This document shows, piece by piece, positions 1 through 7,391 of a stretch of 64,000 nt of DNA; the first letter of the stretch is position 1; every line of letters begins with the position of its first letter. Below the pieces are notes generated by a model. It worked only from the letters and a program-made list of their open reading frames with translations. It searched no databases and was not told where the DNA came from. The translations under genes were made by a program, and so were the position numbers. Source of the DNA: Phytomonospora endophytica (GTDB taxonomy: Bacteria; Actinomycetota; Actinomycetes; Mycobacteriales; Micromonosporaceae); NCBI RefSeq assembly GCF_014202425.1, contig NZ_JACHGT010000005.1, positions 186,001 to 250,000 of the forward strand, read 5' to 3'.

Positions 1-573
1 GCGCTCTGGCGGATCGCCAGTCAGCGCGGCCTCGACGGCGCCAGCCTGCGCGAGGTCGCCCACGAGGCCGGCATCTCCCTCGGTCGCCTCCAGCACTACT
101 TCGCCAGCAAGGACGACATGCTCGTCTTCGCGTCGAACCACATCAGCGAACTCGCCGACCGCCAGATCCGCGCGCGCCTGGCCGGAGCCTTCCCCGACCG
201 GCCGCCGACACCCTACGAGCTGCTCCGCGTCTGCCTGCGCGGCATGCTGCCCCTCGACGACAACACCCGCACCGGCATCCTCGTCCAGATCGCCTACTTC
301 AGCCGGGCCGTGCGCGACGCCCGCATGCGCGAACCCGCGCGCAAGGGCATCCCGCCGCTGCTCACCTGGTTCGCCGAGCTGCTGCGCACCGCCGTCGACC
401 GCGGCGAGATCGCCGCCGACCGCGACCTCGGCGCCGAGGCGATGCTCCTGCTCGCACTCACCGACGGGCTGACCACCTACACGCTCCTCGACGTGCACGA
501 GGCCGAACGTGCCGCCGAGCTGGTCGACTACCACCTCGGCCGCCTGTTCCAGGGGCGCGCCGACACCCACTGA
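1..573 (+). CDS. TetR-family transcriptional regulator, 5' truncated by window edge
   Basis: The frame is open from base 1 and reads a TetR helix-turn-helix (SLREVAHEAGISLGRLQHYF, then an SKDDM stretch) followed by an all-alpha ligand-binding domain ending at the stop at 571-573. The first helix and start codon lie outside the window. An ATG at 118 is internal, because the upstream residues are clearly DNA-binding domain. TetR proteins usually repress neighbouring genes and release DNA on binding a small ligand; the ligand here is unknown. It is followed after 89 bp by an unrelated secreted-protein gene with its own RBS. Family assignment is firm, target unknown. Confidence 0.9.
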   Translation, partial: ALWRIASQRGLDGASLREVAHEAGISLGRLQHYFASKDDMLVFASNHISELADRQIRARLAGAFPDRPPTPYELLRVCLRGMLPLDDNTRTGILVQIAYFSRAVRDARMREPARKGIPPLLTWFAELLRTAVDRGEIAADRDLGAEAMLLLALTDGLTTYTLLDVHEAERAAELVDYHLGRLFQGRADTH

Positions 574-662
574 CTCCGTCCATTGAGGATTCCGAGGCAA
601 CCGGACGTGCTCCCACTCTCGTTCAAGGGGCGACCCACTCCCCATGAACCGGAGGACATCTG

Positions 663-2651
663 GTGCGATCACGACTCGTGACGCCACTGCTGGCGGCCGC
701 GGCCGTCCTGCTGTCGACCGTTCCCGCCACCACCGGGCAGGCCGCGCCGGCGAGCCCCACGACGCCGGCCCCGTCCCGGTCGGTGACCCTGCCGACCGGC
801 GACCGCGTGAACCTGTACCCGAACGGCGCCTACGGCTTCGAGCCCGCCGCCGGACGCGACGGCATCGGTTACCTCAGCCCGAAGGCCCTCGACGGCTCCG
901 GCGATGTCAGCTTCATCCCCGCCGACATGGTCGGCGAGTTCGGCGAGGGCGGCCTCGATCCCCGTCGCTTCAACGTCTCGGCGCTCCTGCGCGCCGGGGT
1001 CACCGACGCCGCTACGGCGCCGGTCGCCGACGCCCGTGCCTATGACGGCCTCGTGCCCGCCTCCGCGAACACCCTCGCCACGAAGGAGACCAGGACGGTC
1101 ACGGTGACCTTCCGCGACAAGTCGGGAGCCGTGCCCGACAACGTGAACGCGAGCGTCGTCTCCGCCGACGGCGCCGTCTGGGATTCGGTGTACCTCGACG
1201 ACGCCGCCGTCGCGACCATGGAACTGCCGCCCGGTGAATACGGCCTCGCCGCCGACATTCTCGACGCCGCCGAAGGCGACCGGAAGGCCGTCTACGTCGC
1301 CGCCCTCAAGACCTTCACCGTCGGCGACGCGCCCGTCGCCATCACCGTGAACGGCGCGAAGTCCGTGCCCGTCACCGCCAAGGTCGAACGCCGGTCGACG
1401 CTCGAAGCCCGGCAGCTCAACCTCACCTGGGCCTACGGCGGTGAGGAGCCGGGGCAACTGCGGACCGACGCCTCCTTCGGTCCCGACGTCGCGGTGTACG
1501 CCACCCCGCTGGCCGACCCCCGCGCCGGATACGCGCACTCCGAGATCCGCAACGGTCCACAAGGGGCGAATGGCTCCTACACCTACCGGCTCCTGTTCAC
1601 CGAGGCCGGAAAGGTCCCCGCCCGCCTTGTCCACGAGGTCGACGACGACGAACTCGCCGCCGTCGCGGTCGAGTACGGCGGCTTCGGGATCCCGGCGGCC
1701 GCCGCCAGGCTGTGCTTCAACCAGGGCCACGCCGACCGCCGTGAGGTCCCGAGCTGTATTTCCGAGACCGTCGACCTGCCCTACCGGGGAACCGAGCTGG
1801 TCGTCGCCGATCCGGACCTCTACAACCTCCCGTCCATCGAGCTGCGCGACCGGGAGACCTGGCAGACCATGGGTTACGACGGGCCGCCGCGGTCCTTCGC
1901 GGCCCCCGGCGACTACGAGTGGAGTGTCGGCACCGGCCCGCTCACCTATGGGATCCGGCCGTACGCCACCGAGGATCCCGACGACGACAAGGGCGCCTCG
2001 GGCATGTACCGCGTCGACGACCTGCTCTATTTCGGCTTCGACCAGCTCGGCGACGGACCGGCCGGCGAGGACTACTGGCTCTACGGGGGCGACATGGACG
2101 ACTCGCCGCTGAACAACGTCGCCGTGATCACCCGGGACGGGGCCGAGATCAACCGGATCACCGGCGATGTGACCTGGTTCGACACCGGCCTCCCACCGGG
2201 CGAGGCGGGCCGCTACCGCCTCGTCATCGACGGCCACCTGGATGTGCCCTGGTCGAACCTGCTCACCGGTTACCGCCTCGACTGGACCTTCGACACCGCG
2301 CCCTCGGGCGTGCCGGAAAAGTCGACGCCGCTGCCGTTCTCCCTGGTCGTGTTCGGCGCCGACGGCGTGCACGGCGGCGTCGCCGACCGCGAGACCCCGC
2401 AGCGGGTGACGCTGGACTACACCTCGCAGTCCGGCGGTACCGAGGCCACGGCGTCGACCTTGGCCTTCGAGGTCTCCTACGACGAGGGCGCCACCTGGAC
2501 GTCCGTCGCCCTCGACCGCGACGGCGACCACGCCACCGCCACCCTGCACCACCCGGCGGGGGCGGGCTTCGTCTCGGTGCGCACCACCGCCACCGACGAC
2601 CTCGGCTCGTCGATCACCCAGACGACCGTCCGCTCCTACGCGCTCGTCTGA
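663..2651 (+). CDS. Secreted protein resembling the non-catalytic flanks of actinobacterial S8 subtilases
   Basis: GTG start with a GGAGG about 10 nt upstream. The N-terminus is a Sec signal peptide (MRSRLVTPLLAAAAVLL, then a small-residue region ending around Ala-26/28). Residues about 40-120 carry the pattern found at the head of large Streptomyces-type subtilases: VTLPTGDRV, a GRDG segment, a FIPADM segment and LDPRRFNVSALL. The remainder is beta-rich and ends in a domain like the C-terminus of the same proteases (SYDEGATW, then VRTTATDDLGSSITQT and a terminal SYALV). No DTG, HGT or GTSMA motif exists, so the catalytic domain expected between the two regions is absent. The mature protein is probably extracellular; possible roles are protease inhibitor, chaperone or surface protein. 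Resemblance is by recall of the family, not by alignment. Confidence 0.75.
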   Translation: MRSRLVTPLLAAAAVLLSTVPATTGQAAPASPTTPAPSRSVTLPTGDRVNLYPNGAYGFEPAAGRDGIGYLSPKALDGSGDVSFIPADMVGEFGEGGLDPRRFNVSALLRAGVTDAATAPVADARAYDGLVPASANTLATKETRTVTVTFRDKSGAVPDNVNASVVSADGAVWDSVYLDDAAVATMELPPGEYGLAADILDAAEGDRKAVYVAALKTFTVGDAPVAITVNGAKSVPVTAKVERRSTLEARQLNLTWAYGGEEPGQLRTDASFGPDVAVYATPLADPRAGYAHSEIRNGPQGANGSYTYRLLFTEAGKVPARLVHEVDDDELAAVAVEYGGFGIPAAAARLCFNQGHADRREVPSCISETVDLPYRGTELVVADPDLYNLPSIELRDRETWQTMGYDGPPRSFAAPGDYEWSVGTGPLTYGIRPYATEDPDDDKGASGMYRVDDLLYFGFDQLGDGPAGEDYWLYGGDMDDSPLNNVAVITRDGAEINRITGDVTWFDTGLPPGEAGRYRLVIDGHLDVPWSNLLTGYRLDWTFDTAPSGVPEKSTPLPFSLVVFGADGVHGGVADRETPQRVTLDYTSQSGGTEATASTLAFEVSYDEGATWTSVALDRDGDHATATLHHPAGAGFVSVRTTATDDLGSSITQTTVRSYALV

Positions 2652-2657
2652 TGGGAA

Positions 2658-2690
2658 GCGCGGGTGCCCGGACGCACCGGGCACCCGCGC
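2658..2690 (+). terminator. Stem-loop terminator after the secreted-protein gene
   Basis: A perfect 13-bp stem (GCGCGGGTGCCCG, 2658-2670, paired with its complement at 2678-2690) with a 7-nt loop begins 7 nt after the stop codon and is followed by GTGCTTTCCT. It would end the upstream transcript and separate it from the deacylase gene. Confidence 0.7.
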
Positions 2691-2707
2691 GTGCTTTCCT
2701 GGAAGGC

Positions 2708-3262
2708 ATGGTCAACGCGCCCTTCGGGTCCTTCGACACCGTCCATACCGCCGTCGAGCGGGCCGACCTGCTCGTCGCGCCGGTCGCCGCCGCCTTGAAG
2801 CACTGGACGGCCGAGGACCCGGTGGAGTCGGTGCTCCTGGTCGACACCGACCCGGAGAAGGCCGACACGACGGTGTTCTGCGAGACCTACGACGTCGCCC
2901 CCGAAGTCTCGGCCAACTGCGTCATCGTCGCCGCCCGCCGCGGCGAGGTCACCACCCTGGCGGCCTGCGTCGTGCTCGCCACGACCCGCCTCGACGTCAA
3001 CAAGACCGTCCGCAAGCACCTTGGGGCGCGCAAGGCCTCCTTCGCGCCGATGGACACCGCCGTCGCCGAGACCGGCATGGAGTACGGCGGGATCACCCCG
3101 ATCGGCCTGCCCGACGGCTGGCCGCTGCTCATCGACGCCGCCGTCGCCGCGAGCCCGCACGTGCTCATCGGCAGCGGCTCCCGCCGCGGGAAGCTGATCG
3201 TGCCGGGCCGCGCGCTGGCCGCCCAGCCCGGCGCCGAAGTCGTCGAGGGCCTCGCCGGCTGA
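2708..3262 (+). CDS. YbaK/EbsC-type aminoacyl-tRNA deacylase
   Basis: 184 aa, start ATG at 2708 preceded by GGAAGG. The fold signature of the YbaK/ProX editing domain is visible: an early segment for aminoacyl-tRNA binding, a VNKTVRKHLGARKASFAP stretch equivalent to the conserved K..R..LG.kk..fA region, then GMEYGGITPIGLP and a terminal IGSGSRRGKLIVPG. Such proteins hydrolyse mischarged tRNAs (for example Cys- or Ala-tRNAPro) in trans in the cytosol. The same frame is open far upstream through the preceding gene, but that is a shadow. Family is clear, the tRNA substrate is not. Confidence 0.88.
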   Translation: MVNAPFGSFDTVHTAVERADLLVAPVAAALKHWTAEDPVESVLLVDTDPEKADTTVFCETYDVAPEVSANCVIVAARRGEVTTLAACVVLATTRLDVNKTVRKHLGARKASFAPMDTAVAETGMEYGGITPIGLPDGWPLLIDAAVAASPHVLIGSGSRRGKLIVPGRALAAQPGAEVVEGLAG

Positions 3263-3265
3263 TTC

Positions 3266-3280
3266 TCTGCTGACAGCAGA
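3266..3280 (+). promoter_or_regulatory. PopR-type operator upstream of the clpP pair
   Basis: The palindrome TCTGCT-GAC-AGCAGA matches the architecture of the PopR site described for Streptomyces clpP3 (TCTGCC-N3-GGCAGA), with one base changed in each arm. It lies 88 bp before the clpP start, just upstream of a possible -35 (TTGTGG, 3286-3291), which would suit an activator. Only one copy is seen, whereas the Streptomyces site was described as tandem. Confidence 0.7.
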
Positions 3281-3367
3281 TCGCCTTGTGGAGCGCCGAT
3301 CGGGCGGCACATTGTTGATCGCGAGAACCGCTTTCCGGCGGTTTCGCAGTCGACGAAAGAAGGCGCG

Positions 3368-3973
3368 ATGCAGACCACGACGATAAGCGGATCACTCGAC
3401 GACCAACTGGCCGCCAGGCTCCTCCAGCAACGCATCATCGTGCTCGGGACCGAGGTCGACGACCAGGTCGCCAACCGCCTGTGCGCCCAGTTGCTGCTGC
3501 TGTCGGCCGAGGACCCGCGCGGCGACATCAGCCTCTACATCAACTCCCCGGGCGGTTCGGTCAGCGCCGGACTCGCCATCTACGACACCATGCGGCTGAT
3601 TCCCAATGACGTCAGCACATTGGTGATGGGACTGGCGGCGAGCATGGGTCAGTTCCTGCTGTGCGCCGGCACCGCCGGGAAGCGTTACAGCCTGCCGCAC
3701 TCGCAGGTTCTCATGCACCAGGGCTCGGCCGGGTTCGGCGGGACCGCCGCCGACGTGGAGATCTACGCCGGGCAGCTGGAGCGCATCGGCCGCCTGATGG
3801 ACAAACTGACCGCCGAGCACACCGGGCAGTCGCCCGAGACGATCCAGAAGGACGGCCTGCGCGACCGTTGGTTCAGCGCCGAGGAGGCCCGCGACTACGG
3901 GATGATCGACCACATCGTTCAGCACGTCTCCGACGTGCGTCCCGCCGTCGCGCAGCGCCGGGTGGGGGTGTGA
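3368..3973 (+). CDS. clpP3: ATP-dependent Clp protease proteolytic subunit (ClpP3-like), catalytically intact
   Basis: 201 aa, typical ClpP length, ATG preceded by AAGAAGG. The fold signatures [18 protein letters not shown] and [12 protein letters not shown] are present, and the triad is complete: Ser92 in AASMG, His117 in LMHQG, Asp166 in LRDRWF. It forms heptameric rings that degrade substrates fed by ClpX or ClpC in the cytosol. The next clpP starts 2 nt after its stop, so the two are an operon and probably form a mixed barrel. The PopR-like site upstream and the convergent popR-like gene match the arrangement of Streptomyces clpP3-clpP4, the conditionally expressed pair, rather than the housekeeping clpP1-clpP2. 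The numbering is inferred from that context. Confidence 0.92.
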   Translation: MQTTTISGSLDDQLAARLLQQRIIVLGTEVDDQVANRLCAQLLLLSAEDPRGDISLYINSPGGSVSAGLAIYDTMRLIPNDVSTLVMGLAASMGQFLLCAGTAGKRYSLPHSQVLMHQGSAGFGGTAADVEIYAGQLERIGRLMDKLTAEHTGQSPETIQKDGLRDRWFSAEEARDYGMIDHIVQHVSDVRPAVAQRRVGV

Positions 3974-3975
3974 CG

Positions 3976-4596
3976 ATGGGCCAGTACACGATTCCCACGG
4001 TCATCGAGAAGACCCCGAACGGCGAGCGCGCCTTCGACATCTACTCGCGGCTGCTGTCGGAGCGGATCATCTTTCTGGGCACCGAGATCGACGACGGCGT
4101 CGCCAACGTCATCATGGCGCAGCTGCTGCATCTGGAGTCGGAGAGCCCGGACCTGGAGATCGGGCTGTACATCAACTCGCCCGGTGGTTCCTTCAGTGCC
4201 TTGACGGCCATCTACGACACGATGCAGTTCATCCGGCCGGACATCGCCACCTATTGCATGGGGCAGGCCTCGGGCGCGGCGGCGGTGCTGCTCGCGGCGG
4301 GCGCGCCGGGCAGGCGCTCGATCCTGCCGCGCGCGAAGGTCATGCTGCACCAGCCGTCGAGTCAGGCACGGGGCACCCTGCCCGACCTGGCGGTGCAGGC
4401 CAAGGAGGTCGCGCGGATGCGGCAGGAGATGGACGAGATCCTCGGAGCCCACACCGGGCACTCGGTGGAGAAGATCCGTGAGGACACCGACCGCAACATC
4501 ACCTTCAGCGCGCAGGAGGCCGTCGACTTCGGTTTGGCCGACCGGATCGTGGGCAGCCGCAAGGCGAGCGGCAAACGGCTCGCGATGGCGCGCTGA
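3976..4596 (+). CDS. clpP4: ClpP4-like subunit with altered catalytic triad
   Basis: 206 aa, ATG 2 nt after the upstream stop. It keeps the ClpP scaffold ([53 protein letters not shown]). Compared without gaps with the usual GQAASAAAVLL, it reads [11 protein letters not shown]: the nucleophile position (residue 100) is Gly and Ser has moved to residue 99. His125 is kept, but the catalytic Asp of the usual DTDRD is Asn174 (DTDRN). The subunit is therefore predicted to be inactive or very poor and to act as a structural or regulatory partner of the intact ClpP before it, like cyanobacterial ClpR or Listeria ClpP1. The inactivity is inference; the residues are read directly. Confidence 0.9.
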   Translation: MGQYTIPTVIEKTPNGERAFDIYSRLLSERIIFLGTEIDDGVANVIMAQLLHLESESPDLEIGLYINSPGGSFSALTAIYDTMQFIRPDIATYCMGQASGAAAVLLAAGAPGRRSILPRAKVMLHQPSSQARGTLPDLAVQAKEVARMRQEMDEILGAHTGHSVEKIREDTDRNITFSAQEAVDFGLADRIVGSRKASGKRLAMAR

Positions 4597-4615
4597 GGCC
4601 GGGTTTCCGTCGGCA

Positions 4616-4645
4616 TCGGCCCGCGCGAGCGATCGCGCGGGCCGA
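4616..4645. terminator. Hairpin between convergent clpP4-like and popR-like genes
   Basis: A perfect 13-bp stem (TCGGCCCGCGCGA, 4616-4628, pairing with 4633-4645) closes on a GCGA tetraloop. It sits between two convergent stop codons and can serve both transcripts. There is no U-tract on either side. Confidence 0.65.
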
Positions 4646-4660
4646 AACACCCGCGGGCCC

Positions 4661-5029
4661 TCAGGCCGCCAGGCAGAACACGTCGCCGGACCCGCGCGAC
4701 TGCGCCCGGACCGGGACGACGTCGAGCCGCCCGACCGGCGCGCGGCGAGCACGGTCGGCGGCCAGGAAGGCGGCGACCTCGGTCAGGACGTCGGCGAGTT
4801 CGATCCGCAGTGCCTCGCAGATCGCGGCCAGGACCTCCGACGAGGCCTCCTTGCGGCCACGTTCGAGTTCGGAGAGGTACTGCATCGAGACGCGGGCCAT
4901 GCGGGCCACGTCGGCGAGGGTCCGGCCCTGGTCGAGACGGGCACGGCGCAGGACCGCGCCGATGAGCGTGCGCAGGAGGAGCCGCGACCGGCGGGTGCGG
5001 TCGTCGGTGACGGGGACCGGGTCCGGCAT
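4661..5029 (-). CDS. popR: XRE-type HTH regulator of the PopR/ClgR family with a C-terminal LAA
   Basis: 122 aa. The ATG has AAGGAG upstream (CGAAGGAGTGCC before the start). Residues about 20-85 are a Cro/C1-type helix-turn-helix with the ClgR/PopR hallmark pattern: GAVLRRARLDQGRTL, VARMARVSMQYLSELERG and KEASSEVLAAICEALRIEL. The protein ends FCLAA; an exposed C-terminal Ala-Ala is the degron by which PopR and ClgR are destroyed by ClpP1P2, so levels should rise when the housekeeping Clp is busy or absent. It is convergent with the clpP pair, as popR lies beside clpP3-clpP4 in Streptomyces, and a matching operator precedes that pair. The proposed role is activation of clpP3P4. ClgR, which activates clpP1P2 and lon, is the alternative identity. 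Confidence 0.85.
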   Translation of the reverse strand: MPDPVPVTDDRTRRSRLLLRTLIGAVLRRARLDQGRTLADVARMARVSMQYLSELERGRKEASSEVLAAICEALRIELADVLTEVAAFLAADRARRAPVGRLDVVPVRAQSRGSGDVFCLAA

Positions 5030-5212
5030 GGCACTCCTTCGCGGGGCGGGGGTGAGATCTGCCCTCAGCTATACCGGGGTGGGGGGTGCGCGGGCGCGGG
5101 TTTTCGCGCTCGGCGTAAGGGACGCAGGGGGTGGGTGAGGTCTCGCGGACGGCGATGCGGCGGAGGATCCACGCGTTCCCGCACGCGCGCGGGAGGGCGG
5201 GCGGTCTAGCGC

Positions 5213-5244
5213 GATCGAGACGTCGAGACGTCGAGACGTCGAGA
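5213..5244. repeat. 8-bp microrepeat, four copies
   Basis: CGTCGAGA is repeated perfectly three times (5221-5244), preceded by a variant GATCGAGA (5213-5220). It lies in the gene-free region upstream of the 61-bp array. Confidence 0.85.
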
Positions 5245-5354
5245 CCGAGGTCTGGGCGTCTTGCCGTGCACGCGTGGGCCGGACGACCCGACTGCGAGCG
5301 GACTCCCGCGTGTGAGCCGTAGGGCGCCGAACCCGAGCGCCGCCACTCCCAGCA

Positions 5355-5718
5355 CCGTCATCGCGCAAGCGCGGACCGGAGCGGCGGCCAACGCCCTCGC
5401 CCGCGAGCATGAGCCCTGATCGTGCGAACGCGCAGAGCGGAGAGGTGGCTAACGCTCTCGCCCGCGAGCAGGAGCCCTGATCGTGCGAACGCGCAGAGCG
5501 GAGGTGAGCTCGGCGACGAACTCCGGCATCCGCTCCCCTCATCGCGCGCACGCGCGGACCGGAGCCGTGGTCCTCGCTCCGGAAGCGCAGCAGGGACCCT
5601 CATCGCGCGCACGCGCGGACCGGAGCGGCGGCCAACGCCCTCACCCGCGAGCAGGAGCCCTGATCGTGCGAACGCGCAGATCGGAGGTGCTCCAACCGAC
5701 GTGCGTGTGGCGCAGCGG
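5355..5718. repeat. Tandem array of a 61-bp unit, six imperfect copies
   Basis: Units begin at 5355, 5414, 5475, 5536, 5597 and 5658, giving periods of 59, 61, 61, 61 and 61 bp. Each starts with a variant of CCCTCATCGCGCGCACGCGC or CCCTGATCGTGCGAACGCGC, followed by a GGAG-containing block; several continue with a GCCAACGCCCTC..CCCGCGAGCAGGAG segment. Two sequence classes alternate irregularly (TCATCGCGCGCACGCG at 5355, 5536 and 5597; TGATCGTGCGAACGCG at 5414, 5475 and 5658), which suggests unequal exchange or conversion between copies. The period is not a multiple of three, which argues against coding. There are no spacers of CRISPR type, because the whole unit is repeated. Confidence 0.9.
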
Positions 5719-5989
5719 CCGTGGGCGCGGGCCGTACGCCGGGGAGCCGTCGGCGGCGGGCGCGGAGGCGCCGAATCGGCCGCCGATCACCGTCACCACA
5801 CCTCCTCCGCCGGCGCCATGAGCGCGTGTTCGCTGGGCGGCGGCGGGGGAGTGCGCGGCTCGGGCGCCTCGGTGCCGTCATCGGCTTCGCGACGCGTTGT
5901 CGCCGCGTTTCCACCGGCGCCGTCGGTTTGTGCCGCGTCCCCTCCCCGTTTCCGCGCGCAGCACGCCCTTTTGGCCCCGCGCGCGACAT

Positions 5990-6965
5990 CGAAACGAGGG
6001 CTCGGCGCCGCGCCATCGGCGGACGCCGTCCTCCCGACCGCGCGCAGACTCCACGGCGACACCATGGCTTTCGCGGTGTGGGCGATCCGTCCTCCCGCCC
6101 GCGCGGACTCCATCTGGTCCGCCCGAGTGCGGGCGGAGTCCGCCACGCCGCCCTCCGGCCCTCCCGCCCGCGTGCGAAAGCGAACGAGCCTGCCCGCCTG
6201 GCGGAGGCCCGGCCAGTGCGTCCTCCCGACCACGCGCTCGAAAGCGAAGGCTGCCTGCGCACCACCCCAAACCCCACCCGCGAAAGCGAAACGCCGCCCG
6301 CCGCACCACGCCCTCTCAGCTCCGCGCGTGAGACCGAAACGAGGGCTTGGCGCCGCGCCATCGGCGGATGCCGTCCTCCCGCCCGCGTGCCGACTCCGCC
6401 TGATTCGCCCGAGAGCGGGCGGAGTCCACCACGCCGCCCGTCCGCCCGCGCGCGAAAGGCCTTCGCCGCTGTGCTGCCTCGGCGCGCATGGAGCCCGTCC
6501 GCGCGCTCGAAAGCGAACGCTGCCTCCGCACCACCGCAAACCTCACCCGCGAAAGCGAAACGGTGCCCGCCGCACCACGCCCTCTCAGCTCCGCGCGTGA
6601 GACCGAAACGAGGGCTTGGCGCCGCGCCATCGGCGGATGCCGTCCTCCCGCCCGCGCGGACTCCGCCGGGTCCGCCCGAGTGCGGGCGAAGTCCACCACG
6701 CCGTCCGCCCGCCCGCGCGAGAGCCCGCGCGCGAAAGCGAACGCCAACGCGGCCGCCATCGCCGACGGCCTGCGACCCGCACCCGCACCCGCCCGCGCCC
6801 ACGCGCGCGAAAGCGAACGCCGCCTCCGCATCACCGCAAACCCCACCCGCGAAGCCGAAACGCCGCCCGCCGCACCACGCCCTCTCAGCCCCGCGCGTGA
6901 AACCGAAACGAGCGCTCGGCGCCGCGGCACCGGCGGACGCCGCGCGAAATCGAGGCCTTCCCACC
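5990..6965. repeat. Tandem array of about 300-bp units, four copies (last partial)
   Basis: The landmark CGAAACGAG followed by a GGCGCCGCGCCATCGGCGGA block recurs at 5990, 6335, 6604 and 6904, giving periods of 345, 269 and 300 bp. Each unit then has CCGTCCTCCCG, a hairpin in which CCGCCCG pairs across a short loop with CGGGCGG inside GGACTCC..GGAGTCC flanks, and one to three CGAAAGCGAA motifs. It ends with GCACCACGCCCTCTCAGC and CGCGCGTGA. Perfect CGAAAGCGAA copies are at 6175, 6239, 6281, 6508, 6550, 6732 and 6808. Unequal periods break any reading frame. The function is unknown; the array ends about 80 bp before the predicted conservon promoter. Confidence 0.88.
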
Positions 6966-7046
6966 GCTTCGGGCGATGAATGCGACGCGTGCGGATCCGC
7001 CCGTATCGAACATGTAAGTTCCTCGTTATCCAATGTGGACCACGCC

Positions 7047-7074
7047 TTGCCTCCCGGCGGATTGCTGTTAGTGT
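7047..7074 (+). promoter_or_regulatory. Predicted promoter of the conservon operon
   Basis: TTGCCT (7047-7052) and TAGTGT (7069-7074) are spaced by 16 bp in a local drop of GC content after the repeat arrays. Transcription would start near 7081, leaving a leader of about 310 nt before cvnA in which no convincing gene is seen. Confidence 0.45.
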
Positions 7075-7391
7075 GGGCGAATCGTCGGGTTCGGAGGCAT
7101 TGATCGGGCTCCGTCGGCACGGGACCGTTATCCGGTGACTCGTGCCGTGACCTGGAGTAGCCCGGGTCGGTGGACGGCATCGGATGGAGGGCGGACGATC
7201 ACTGTGAGATCGGACGGTGGAGTCGGTTCACGGCCGCTCGAAGCGCTTCGCCCCCTCCCGTCGGCAGGATCTCCCGGCCCCCTTGGCCACGCCCCGTTAA
7301 CCCGCCTCGCCTTCGCGGGTCCCCTCCCGCCCGTCCGGCCGCGTTCGGCCCGCCCGGCGATCCCCGTCCCTCGACCCCAGCGAGAGAACTG

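Larger units (their letters stand above)
5030..7046. other. Gene-free, repeat-filled GC-rich stretch between popR and the conservon
   Basis: Long open frames cover this region on both strands at once, but their translations are Arg/Ala/Pro-rich low-complexity text without domains. Repeat periods of 61, 269 and 345 bp do not keep one frame. Three repeat groups were found (5213-5244, 5355-about 5718, 5990-about 6965). The base composition turns less GC-rich only after about 6990, where a promoter appears. No RNA gene, terminator series or transposase was recognised. Confidence 0.75.

Noticed and set aside
669-2684. 671-codon minus-strand frame opposite the secreted protein gene
   Set aside because: Gly/Val/Arg-rich antisense shadow; the plus strand has signal peptide, RBS, terminator and family resemblance.
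5355-5718. CRISPR array
   Set aside because: The whole 61-bp unit is repeated, with no conserved-repeat/unique-spacer alternation and no cas genes.
5422-7180. Long overlapping open frames on both strands (up to about 520 codons)
   Set aside because: Translations are low-complexity Arg/Ala/Pro text; frames on opposite strands coexist; repeat periods of 61, 269 and 345 bp break the frame; no RBS or domain.
7170-7391. 74-codon N-terminal extension of CvnA
   Set aside because: The membrane helix directly after ATG 7392 is the natural start, and the extension is Pro/Arg-rich intergenic sequence.
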